A stretch of 64,000 nucleotides of DNA from Argopecten irradians (Eukaryota > Mollusca > Bivalvia > Pectinida > Pectinidae), in the NCBI RefSeq assembly GCF_041381155.1, contig NC_091135.1, positions 69,676,418 through 69,740,417 on the forward strand. The letters are read 5' to 3'. The notes below the pieces were generated by a model. It was not told the DNA's origin. It saw only the letters and a list, made by a program, of their open reading frames with translations, and did not search any database. This document shows, piece after piece, positions 32,462 to 42,400 of the stretch (within the stretch, counting starts at the first letter, position 1; the number at the start of each line of letters is the position of its first letter). The position numbers and the translations under genes were made by a program.

Positions 32462-34147
32462 TCATTGCCTAAAAATGAGCGACACGCCCTCTATGGGAAG
32501 TTCCGGTCTAACACCAATGGTGACAGGCCCAGTAACCAAATCTGACTTTAAATAAACACAATGGAGAGGCACATTAACAAAACCTAACTCTACACCTTGA
32601 AGCAAAACACTACTACCAGATGAGGTCTCCTCAGACAAAGGCACTACGCCATCTAATATCAAAGAATGAGAAGCCCCAGTATCTCGCAAAATCTTCACAG
32701 GTTTCAAGTTGGTAATATCACTAGTAAGTGAAACAAAACCTTCAGAAATGAAGGGAGAGTACTTCTCCAAGACACTATCAGACTCTGAGCTCTTAATCTC
32801 AACAGACACTTTAGAATCTTCCACAATATCACTAAGTTTCTGACTAGGCTTTGACATAGCTAACACAGAAGGAACTGACTGTTTACGCCTTTGCTCCTTA
32901 CGCTGGAGAGAATAACATTCAGACATAACATGCCCTACTTTCTTGCAGTAATTACAAACAGGACCAGAAGGAGACCCCACACCTACCCTATCATCTGTTT
33001 TAGAAGCAGACTTAGTTTTATCACCTAATTTAGGTTTGTCGTTGGAAGGGCCACTAAAGGTTGGGTTCCTAGGCTGACCAAATTTACTAGTACCTGTGGT
33101 ACTGTTTTTGTCTTGAGAACTGTTTTTAACAAATGAGCCTTTGTGGGTGAGAGCGTAATCATCAGCCATTGTAGCTGCTTCACTAAGTGTTTCAACTTTT
33201 CTCTCATCTAAATGAGTTTTTATGTTTGTGTGGACACAACGTTTAAACTCCTCTATCAACAATAATTGCCTCAATTTACCAAAATCGTCATCAATTTCTT
33301 TAGAATCACACCACCTATTAAATAATTGTTCTTTTTCTCTGGCAAATTCTACATGAGTTTGTTCATCTCTCTTTCTCGAGTTTCGAAATTTCTGGCGGTA
33401 AGCCTCAGGAACTAACTCATAAGCTTTCAAAATAGCTTTCTTGACTACTTGGTAATTTGAAATCTCATCTACAGATAAAGAAGAATAAATGTCTCTAGCT
33501 TTACCAATCAAGACACTTTGAAGAAGCATTGTAAGCTTATCTTCAGGCCATTTCATACTATCAGCTATTTTCTCAAAATGCAGAAAATACTTGTCAACTT
33601 CTTTCTCTTGAAAAGGAGGAACTAACCTAATGTTTCTACTGACATCAAAACCTCTGTTTCCTTGTAAACCCCTAAAAGTTGGACTACTTGAACTGTCTTG
33701 AGAAGCTAGTTCTAATTCTTTAATTCTAAGTTCTGTTTCAGCTTGAATTTTTTGCTTCTCTAGCTCTAACATCTGATCTCTCTCTTTTTCTTTTAATTCT
33801 TTCTCAATTTCTTTTTCTCTTAACTCCTTTTCTATTTCTCTTTCTCTCATTTCTTTCTCTTTATCTATTTCCATTTGTCTTAGTTTCATTTCATGTTCAA
33901 GTTCCATTTGTCTAATTTGAATTTCTGAACTGACTGTTTCCTCTATACTATCTAATGCACTAGAGTCAAATTTGCCATTGTCAACAAAATATCTTATAAT
34001 TACATTCCTAATTTCAGCTTTCCTCAAATTAGTTTTGATAGTAAGGCCTAAATGTTTACCCAATAACAGTAAATCCTTCTTACTAACTTGCAAAAGAACT
34101 TCCAGGGATGGCGCTTTAACAAACTGTTCTACCTGCATAGTAGTCAT
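32462..34147 (-). CDS. gag-protease frame of the Gmr1-like element, with SCAN-like capsid domain
   Basis: 561 residues from an ATG (MTTMQVEQFV). Residues 75-145 are a charged coiled coil rich in E, K and R. Residues 178-335 (YFLHFEKIADSMKWP, AYELVPEAYRQKFRN, HVEFAREKEQLFNRWC, FKRCVHTNIKTHLDERK) look like the capsid region from which the vertebrate SCAN domain is thought to derive. A CCHC zinc knuckle lies at 398-411 (CNYCKKVGHVMSEC) and an aspartic protease motif DTGAS at 489-493. Confidence 0.9.
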   Translation of the reverse strand: MTTMQVEQFVKAPSLEVLLQVSKKDLLLLGKHLGLTIKTNLRKAEIRNVIIRYFVDNGKFDSSALDSIEETVSSEIQIRQMELEHEMKLRQMEIDKEKEMREREIEKELREKEIEKELKEKERDQMLELEKQKIQAETELRIKELELASQDSSSSPTFRGLQGNRGFDVSRNIRLVPPFQEKEVDKYFLHFEKIADSMKWPEDKLTMLLQSVLIGKARDIYSSLSVDEISNYQVVKKAILKAYELVPEAYRQKFRNSRKRDEQTHVEFAREKEQLFNRWCDSKEIDDDFGKLRQLLLIEEFKRCVHTNIKTHLDERKVETLSEAATMADDYALTHKGSFVKNSSQDKNSTTGTSKFGQPRNPTFSGPSNDKPKLGDKTKSASKTDDRVGVGSPSGPVCNYCKKVGHVMSECYSLQRKEQRRKQSVPSVLAMSKPSQKLSDIVEDSKVSVEIKSSESDSVLEKYSPFISEGFVSLTSDITNLKPVKILRDTGASHSLILDGVVPLSEETSSGSSVLLQGVELGFVNVPLHCVYLKSDLVTGPVTIGVRPELPIEGVSLIFRQ

Positions 34148-34253
34148 ATTTATCTAGCTGTTGGTTTCAAATGTAAACTCAAAGTTTGTACACAAATTTT
34201 GAAAATTTCTTAATTAATTTTTCAAAGTTAGATTTCACAAATTGAATATCGAT

Positions 34254-34271
34254 CCCGGACGAGCCCCCAAT
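34254..34271 (-). promoter_or_regulatory. primer-binding site of the Gmr1-like element, tRNA-Pro type
   Basis: On the minus strand reads TGGGGGCTCGTCCGGGAT, two bases after the 5' LTR. This is the same 18-base site used by gammaretroviruses primed with tRNA-Pro. Confidence 0.85.
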
Positions 34272-34273
34272 TC

Positions 34274-34981
34274 TGTTACATTAACGAATAACAGAAAGGA
34301 GAAACCAGCAGCTAAATTCAAAACACAATTTAATTATATATACAATATTATACAGAGATGGTTTACGATATCTAAAGTAATTGGTGGTGGTACAAGACTA
34401 GTACGATGATTTAAAGTGTTACTTATCTGTATGCGAATGTCCTGGTATAATCCTTGATCCTTCCAGGTTTCAAATTAACAATAATCACAAATCCACAAGG
34501 AAAATTGAATGTCCACCGATGATTTGTAAAGTTCCAGGCAATATGAATAAATCCACACAAAGTGTTGTAATAATCCACAGATAAAGTCACAATAGCTCTC
34601 CCAATAGAATCTTATATGGCGCTGTACAATTCTTGGTATGTCTTATTACAGGTCTCATTACAGTTCTCATTAGCCTTGGGCAGCTGGAGTATATATAGCT
34701 TAACCCTAATTCAAGAATATTGGAGAACCTTCTACTTCTAGAAATATCTAACTAAAAACAGTAAACAAGTAAACACACATAACTTTCTGGAAATAGATCA
34801 TTCTAGATCTATACTTAAAATCAACATGTTTACAAACATATTTGTTTATACATGATTATATTCTAGAAAGTTCTATAACCTAAATCAATGATATGACCTT
34901 CATAGCATGTATTGATAAAAAAAGCTATAGGAGTTATCTCCCTTATCTCATAACTACATGTATTTAGTGTCATACATAACA
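34274..34981 (-). repeat. 5' LTR of the Gmr1-like element
   Basis: 708 bp, nearly identical partner of 28555-29260; starts TGTTAT and ends GTAACA when read on the minus strand. Confidence 0.95.
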
Positions 34982-34985
34982 ATTG

Positions 34986-35426
34986 CCTAAAGGCATGCCT
35001 GACTGAAAATCAAATATATATTGCATATCGCTTTAGAGGGTCCCATTTTTCAAACATGTCGAAGTTAGCCGACACTGTAACATAGTTGCCGAGAACACCA
35101 TTTGACTACCGAAACTACGTAATGTTTTTCCGAACTTTTCTGAGAACGGGTCGTGCATCGTACAATAACGTCTAAGGCGACCAGTTTGAAATGGAGGCAT
35201 GTTTACAAATATCGACTATCAACAACTGTGGTACCAAAGGTATTAAGAAATCATTACTAATATCTTTTGATATAACCTAATTTCAACTACATTTGCAAAT
35301 ACTAACAATATCGGGGCCAAATCTAACTTGACATTTTGCTGCGAGTTACGTATAGTGTGCCTTTGAGGGTTCGTGCTAAATATGATAAAATCACGGGCAA
35401 AGACAGACGTACGTAAACATACTTAC
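34986..35426. other. gene-free flank between LTR element and copy A
   Basis: Expected position for exons 3 and 4 of copy A, but no matching coding sequence is seen. Confidence 0.5.
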
Positions 35427-36761
35427 AGTCCTCTAATAAGGATGTCATTGTGGCATTTGCCCAGCACAGTCCACTGAAGACATTCATTATTGACATCACT
35501 TCTCTTTCATTCGAGCAGCTCCTCAGGTCAGCATGGGATAGTCTGGCCTGGGCAGCGATATCCCTGGAAACAAAAACGAACACAGAAATGAAGAATACTT
35601 ATGCATATTTTTCAAACAATTTAGTAGACTTGCTCCATGGTTCATAAAATATTTTTTAGCTATAGTGTCTACTGAATTCTGGATTGCATTTAGATGAGAA
35701 GCATTTACCCTTTGAGCTCACAAATACCAAGGTCATGTCCTGCAAAACAATAGTAATAACAATTCCTTTCGTGCCAAGGAAATTGAAAGTAACTAATGTT
35801 TGCAAAAGCGTAACTTAAGAAATGCATGTAAATCAGTTTTGATACTATTTATGAAAAATATATGAATATTAGTTTATGGATACTTTGATAAGAAAAAAAT
35901 ATTTCACAAGATAAATACACGAAGAACTCATTTAAATTATGAAACTACAAAAATGTACGTTTGGGAGCCGCATAACATCAGAATATTTAGTATTAAGACA
36001 GAGATGTTGACGTTATCAACAAATTTTTTTAGGAATATAAATAATGTGAAAGACATGTTGATAGTGCAATAACAAAAACACACTCCATTGATGACAGTAG
36101 CTTAATGATGCTCCACCGCTGACAAATGGCATTTTTTCGCTATCAAAAAGTACTTACTTTACACCATTACCACCATTGAAAAGTTTGAACTTTCTAATTT
36201 TATTTCAAGACAAAAATACAGAAAACAATGCAATTAATTGCATCCCGAAAAAAATCCATAACTCTATGTTCTATATGGAATGAAATATTGATAGCGCAAG
36301 CACCAAAACCAAAATAAATTACTTCATATTATTTTTCGTGTTAATTATTGTTAAATTGATGAATATCGTTTATGCTCTGTCGACAGTGGAGCATCTTTAT
36401 CACATATCCTTAGTGGGATAAAACAGCATACCTGCACATTCCTTCAACAAGGGAATACATAACGTCATGCGTCACGATCGTGCTATTCTCAAAAAGACTT
36501 CTGGTTGCTATCGATGCTACTCCATATACATTGTAAACGTTGTCCAGTACCCACTGTAATTCAGCATATGACGTACAGGCCAATGGAGTCATCTCTGGCC
36601 TATACGGACCAATGGGCAGTGGGTGTGCTGACGTATACACCAGCAGGAGGACTCCAGCGATGGGATAGAATGGGTTTACAGAATCACATAGCCCAACATC
36701 TACAAAAACAGGAAGATTTTTATAGATAATATAACTCACCAACCAGTCTAAACCTGTCCAT
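35427..36761 (-). pseudogene. eight-cysteine secreted family, copy A, first three exons only
   Basis: Exons on the minus strand: 36740-36761 (start ATG at 36761, MDRFRLV), 36432-36699, 35427-35563. They join in frame with phases 1 and 2, and the last ends at a good donor (GACT|GTAAGT). The N-terminus is a signal peptide (core IAGVLLLVYTSA). Cysteines in ACTSYAEL and EGMCR (exon 2) and RSCSNE and SGLCWA (exon 3) match copies B to D. The family's last two exons, each with two cysteines, are not found between here and the gene at 18 kb. The Gmr1-like element lies about 450 bp beyond the last exon. Copy A is therefore 3'-truncated, or uses distant exons I cannot recognise. Closest to copy B. Confidence 0.7.
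36114..36400. mobile_element. MITE, family 'GATGCTCCAC', copy in copy A intron
   Basis: Left end GATGCTCCACCGCTGACAAA, right end GCATAAACGATATTCATC-like in inverse followed by GACAGTGGAGCATCTTT. About 287 bp, no coding capacity. The same family occurs at 53711-55403, 60323-60545 and 61709-62013. Confidence 0.7.
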
Positions 36762-36829
36762 AATGATGTTCAGTCGGAATATAATTCTGTCAGCATTCTT
36801 CTCTGGTTTATCATCAAGCTAAACAGGCA

Positions 36830-36958
36830 ATTTGGTGAACAATAAATAAGTCATGTGAGGATTACAGTTTGGTGAACAATAAATCAGTCATGTGAGGATT
36901 ACAGTTTGGTGAACAATAAATCAGTCATGTGATGATTACATTTTGATATTCGACAACC
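36830..36958. repeat. 41-bp tandem repeat, three copies
   Basis: CAGTTTGGTGAACAATAAAT then CAGTCATGTGAGGATTA, three times, about 70 bases upstream of the copy A start codon. Confidence 0.9.
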
Positions 36959-37250
36959 TTTACTATGTTCCGTCTCCCACACAAATTACCGTAAATGTTG
37001 AAAATCTCAGTAAGCATTATGTCGTTTGAGAACATTTTTCTATTGTAACTGAAATTGTATATTAACTCATTCGTGATCATCTAAACTGTCGTAAACTACT
37101 TTACATGTTGGATATCGGAGGGCATGAATTATGCCCATGTTTATGTACATTTGTACTTACAATATGTATTATATCTGATTTTACCTAAATGAAATGATAT
37201 TAAGACGTGGCATTTCGCTGAATACCGTAAGATGGATACATAGCTTCATT

Positions 37251-37407
37251 TAAGCATTGAACGTCCTTCAGTTGGCATTCATAGCCAATATGAATGCAAA
37301 CTGGATAGAGGCAAAATTCCATGAAGCGCGCTTCATGTTGAATTTACCTCTGTCCAGTTTGCATTCATATTGGCTATGAATGACTACTGAAAGACGTTCA
37401 ATGCTTA
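37251..37407. mobile_element. long-hairpin MITE
   Basis: Arms of about 65 bp: TAAGCATTGAACGTCCTTCA and CATAGCCAATATGAATGCAA on the left are matched in inverse at the right, with a loop of about 25 bp. Nearly perfect, so relatively young or under gene conversion. Confidence 0.8.
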
Positions 37408-38353
37408 TATTTACATTTGGTTACAATTTTATGATGAAATCCCAAGGAATTTTACATCTATAATGAATTAATCATTCGTTATCGTCATGGATGGAACAGC
37501 CATTTGAACAGCCGTCTTCCGTGATCGCTGGCACGACAATGTGACGTCACAATGATAATGACGTCATAATAATCGCTTGAAGTGCATGGTCTATATGACT
37601 GCCAACTGCGCTTGGTAAGGTTACATAGTGGGACTGCAGTGAAAATGTAAATATTTAACAATGTTAAATTTGGTGACTAACATGTTTCTCCATTAATGAA
37701 ACGATTTCACGATGTAAATGTTTTGTGATTATAAGACATCTGTGGACGGGTATATCTATGAAGTAGAATGGTAAATCTTTACGAAACGTCAACACTTTGA
37801 CCAAGACTTGAACGCCGAGGGATATCTCAATGCTGGTAATCGTCGTTGTTTTCCAAAGCTCCACCATTGCGAATAAATCCTATTGACATACGTGACACGC
37901 ATACAACAGAGGATGCTTTTGTTACACACTATTCAAAGCAGCGCTCACTGCATCAATGACTATTTATTTACATTAGGTATAAACATCAACATACACACAG
38001 CTCAGTCAGCTAGAGTTTCTCCTGTTCTGGAGCATTCTTATGTTCGAATGGCTCCCGACAGAAGACCTTGAATTGTTCAAACTAGCTCGATGTCCGCTAT
38101 TACACATTGTGGTTGAACGTCATGCATGCCGAACCCAGGCCCATGCTAGAGGAGTAAAGTAAATTTTGTCTAGAACTACTCAATTCGCTCATACAGTAGT
38201 GGGTTTACCTGACAATGTGCACGTATTTGTCTAAACAATAATTTCATCAACACATCAGTGGTTATGTATAACATTTATTTAACGTACGTAGGGTATGGGT
38301 ACAGGGTACATATTCTACCTGCTAATCGTATTGCTATACGAATAACTTAACTC

Positions 38354-38440
38354 TGTTTGTTTGTTTGACTAATTAACGTCCTATTAACTGCTATGGTCAT
38401 GTAAGGACGGCCTCCCATGTATGCGGTGTGTTGCGTGTAT
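38354..38440 (-). repeat. SINE tail fragment
   Basis: AACGTCCTATTAACTGCTAT and GGTCATGTAAGGACGG match the tail of the SINE at 60868-61035, same orientation. The body is missing. Confidence 0.6.
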
Positions 38441-38565
38441 GTTGTGCGATGTGCGTGTTTTGGGAGTCAACATTTTATAAGGGATATAGAGCAATGCACT
38501 AATGCCATGTTTTGCTTCGTTGTTATAGAACAGAATGAATCTCACTGAATTGTCCCTTTAAGCGT

Positions 38566-38930
38566 TGATGTTACCATCTTTTATAATTTATCGGGTTATG
38601 AAAAACAGTGTTTGCACACTGTGTGAACCTGTAAATAATTGTTTTTCATAACCCAATGAAATTAAAACAATAGTTATACATCAATGCTTATAATTAATTT
38701 TAGCCTATTTAATAAAATAAGATAGTTTTAATGTACGATTTCATTGGATTTTGCAGGGATTATCAAATCAATACATAATGTCAATGTTTCTATTTTGACA
38801 TCATGATAATGTCGCAATTTTCATATTTTGTTTTCAATAGTGATTCTATAAAAAGGAATTGACCAATCAGAAAGCCAGATTAAGTATGAAAACAAAGAAA
38901 AAATAATGTATTAATTTATTAAATTGTTGG
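38566..38930. repeat. dispersed repeat, copy 2
   Basis: Shares TTTATCGGGTTATGAAAAAC with copy 1 (25977-26290). Its right part (GACCAATCAGAAAGCCAGAT, AAGTATGAAAACAAAGAAAA) is the inverse of 58215-58260. Confidence 0.6.
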
Positions 38931-39492
38931 TAAAAACCTATGCGCTTGTTAACATACAATTTATATTATATACCTTGATTTTTTTGCTGATGGCCCCTTA
39001 TCACTTTACAGAAAATAACACTGCAGCAAGGTCGCTTATGTAAATAAAAACAAAACTGCTAATTGCAGCCTATCGTTTCAAGGAACAACGCTACACGTTC
39101 ACAAACAAAAGTACATATTACTTTTAGAAATAGACAGAAATATGATAACATGAAATCCCCCATGGACCATTTGCTTAGTACTTTTAAATACTATTTCATA
39201 ATATTGTACTGTAATGTATTGAGAGATTATCAATTATCTTTTGTTTCGTAAAGTGGATTTGTTGTCATTTTTGTGTCTGCTTCATTGCCCTTTATTATAC
39301 GATATCAGATACAATGTCTCGATCAATGCCTCATATTAGTCAACATAAAACACTGTTCCATGTAAGTGGTACCTTAACTTGAAATACTCGTCTTTCACTT
39401 TACAAAAATAACAAACCATTATCAGCGATTGGCATCTTTACTTTATATTATTCAGTCATCAAATCATGAGGAAGCCAATAAAGCTTCGTGTT

Positions 39493-42400
39493 TTATCGTG
39501 TTAGTCCGAAATCGGAGAGTTCGAATGTAACGCCAGGTCCGAGTTCAAAGAATAGATTCAAAATATGAGCGAATCTTTTAAGGCTACCGACGTCTCCACA
39601 TGCAGCACCAACGGACTCCACAACATCAAATTGGTTCGAAATGCAGGTTTCCATTTCAATCATGACCCTGAAAAGAAACAAATAAAAAACGTAGATCCGG
39701 TTAGTACTCTTTCTATTAAAAAATCTTGATTTAAATTTGTATTCTACTGGTGTTTTATTTAGAGAGCGTATCAATCAAGCCATTGAATAAAGTGTCTGAT
39801 GGGGTATTTTGGTCACACTGTTTGTAAGTTTTATACATACAGACGGGGAAACCAATATTCATCTAATAAAATATATCCATTTAATCAAACGTTTAAGAAC
39901 ATGACAAAGAATTAAGGTTGACAATTATATTTTCCAAAACAGATAAATAAATCACAATGTCATACTTATTCATGCGAATGCACCATGTAGCAGGTATCAT
40001 AGCGCTTGTAACATGTCCTTACAGTGGGACCAATAGTACTGACCTATATCTTGTTGAATTGAAAGGCGAGATTCGGTACAACACAATGTATATGTAAATA
40101 GTAATTAAATTCCATTATCGTTATAAGAATATGTGCTAATGTTGTCCTACGTTATCAATCTAACGAATTGATTAATCATATGGAATAAACCATAAACGGA
40201 TAGATATAAAATAAATTATTTAACTTTTCATAAAACTATCGGACTTTTTATCACTTATCATTACAAAGTAGTATTTACAAACACTCTTTAGATATCCTCA
40301 ATGATCAGTCTACTCCTAACGTATACCTCTTTTGGCAGTTGATCAGTCTACTCCTAAGGTATACCTCTATTGGCAGTTGAATGTTTATATTATTTGATAT
40401 ACTTATTATTCAATTTCTTTCCTCCAAAAGTGCGAAAATTTCATAAACAGAATCATTTACATAAACAATTAAATCAAACATGCATGCTAAATTCAAAATT
40501 CGTTATTTGAAGGTATATTATATACAATGTGGGTATGTCGCTTTTATTACCTTTTGTATACTTTCGGACCTGCTATCATGTCTTTCGATGGATCAATGGG
40601 TTCCTGTTCGCATCTTCGCAAAATCGGTGTCACCTGATCGGAACAACTGGTGTGCCAGCCATAGTTAACGGCGGTGAATCCTGAAAGTACTACATGCATT
40701 GTTTTCTAGTTAATAATGTCCTAACAAGGATAGATGATATTGTACGAACAGGTCGGTTTATTAGTGTATTTCTGCTATCTAGCTAGTGTTATTTTTTTTC
40801 TTTACATATAGCCATATTAATATCAATGATTTATATAGGATCTTAAATGAGTGCTCATTTCATATGACATTTTATGAAACGAATCTTAGAAGATGTTTTT
40901 GCCAGCTTTCGAGACAAGTTTCATAAATTATCATATGAAATGAATACACATTTAAGATACTTTTTATCGCATAATTACTGCAGCCTTCATTTTGAAGAAA
41001 CATATATTGTGAAAAGCTAGTGGTGGCCCCAATTTTGTCTTGTTGTATTCGAATCCTGACGTCACGTCATTTTTCCTGACGTCATTTTACTATTTCTGTC
41101 ATGACGTCACAATAAATTTCCCACCAATGACAATAGCCCAAGGTCATATAACACTAGTGACCGGCACATATTGTGATAATGTTATTAAAAGTGCTATACG
41201 CTCTCAATTTCAATTCGATCCAAGTCAATGAATGTATTTGAACTCACCTATCAAAAATATGAATAATGTTATGTTATCAATGGAAATGAATTTTTCTTTA
41301 AATTAATACATACAGTCTTGAAGAAAGGGTGTCATCGTTCCAACCGCCCAGCACAGTCCACTGAATATGCCCATATTTGATATAACTTCATTCCTATTGG
41401 GACAATCTGCCACGTCATCAATAATCCGATTGATTTCGATAGGGATACTCCTGTATAAAAGTGAGTATGTTTACCACAGACCTATAATTACATGTAACGA
41501 AAGCAATCATATGAATTGTATTGAAGTTCATTATTCATTTTTGGGTCATAGTCTCTAATGTGAGTTATCTCCCTTCCAATATTTCCCCTGCGAGACGTTG
41601 ATAAATAATTCATGAATTATTCATGAATAAAATCCATCAATATTTTTTTAATTATTCATGAATATTTTCATTCAATTCATGAACTTAAAACTTCATGGAT
41701 AATTTAGGACAAAAGATGTTGTGAACATTTATGAAACCTTTCATTTGTGAATTCATGAACATTCATGAATCTTTTATTCATAAAATAATGACACATTCAG
41801 GAATCACATTTATTCATGAAATCATGAACATTCATGGACAATATATTCATATGAAAATTATTCGAAGATTATTCTTGAACTTAAAACCATCATGAATGAT
41901 CATAAATGTTTATTCATGGTAAGTCATGAGGTATTCATGAACTACAACTCGCGCAGCTGTGGTGACCTTACATAAAATTTCGTTGGATTTCCACTTAATT
42001 CCAGTGAAATTTCCAGTAGAATTTCAGTGGTATTTTCCGTGGAACTCTAGTGGAACAATGGTAAAATTTGCCAGATTTTTTATTGGATGGAATTCCACTG
42101 GTTTCTTGTGATATTTTCAATAAAATTCAAATGGTAAATTTCTATGGAATTTTCTATCAATCCAATGGAAATGCTATTCAAGAATTCTGAAATTCTTACT
42201 CAATTCAATATTTTGATGAAACAAATTGTGATGGCAATATGTATAATCCAGGTATTAATACACACTCAAGCAGACACAGCAGCCATTTTGGATTGTGACT
42301 GTTCTGGTGAGAAAGTTAACTAGAAGTCATTTTAATTCATTTTGAATATCAGTTATGCATAAAACTTCATGAATAATTCTTGACACATTGGTCTCAGAAT

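Larger units (their letters stand above)
28551..34985 (-). mobile_element. Gmr1-like Ty3/gypsy LTR retrotransposon, looks whole
   Basis: Two nearly identical LTRs (28555-29260 and 34274-34981, TGTTAC...ATAACA on the plus strand) with an ATTG target duplication on each side. Reading on the minus strand, the primer-binding site TGGGGGCTCGTCCGGGAT (34254-34271) matches the tRNA-Pro type site known from murine leukaemia virus. Then come a gag-protease frame, a pol frame, a purine tract AAGGAGGGGTGTG and the 3' LTR. In pol, integrase lies before reverse transcriptase and RNase H, the order known from Gmr1-type elements and unlike ordinary Ty3/gypsy. The LTRs differ at only a few positions, so insertion is recent. 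Confidence 0.94.

Noticed and set aside
40551-40683. Alternative acceptor TTTCAG for copy B exon 4
   Set aside because: It would form a TGA across the junction; the acceptor six bases upstream gives LLSGF, matching LLTGY in copy C.
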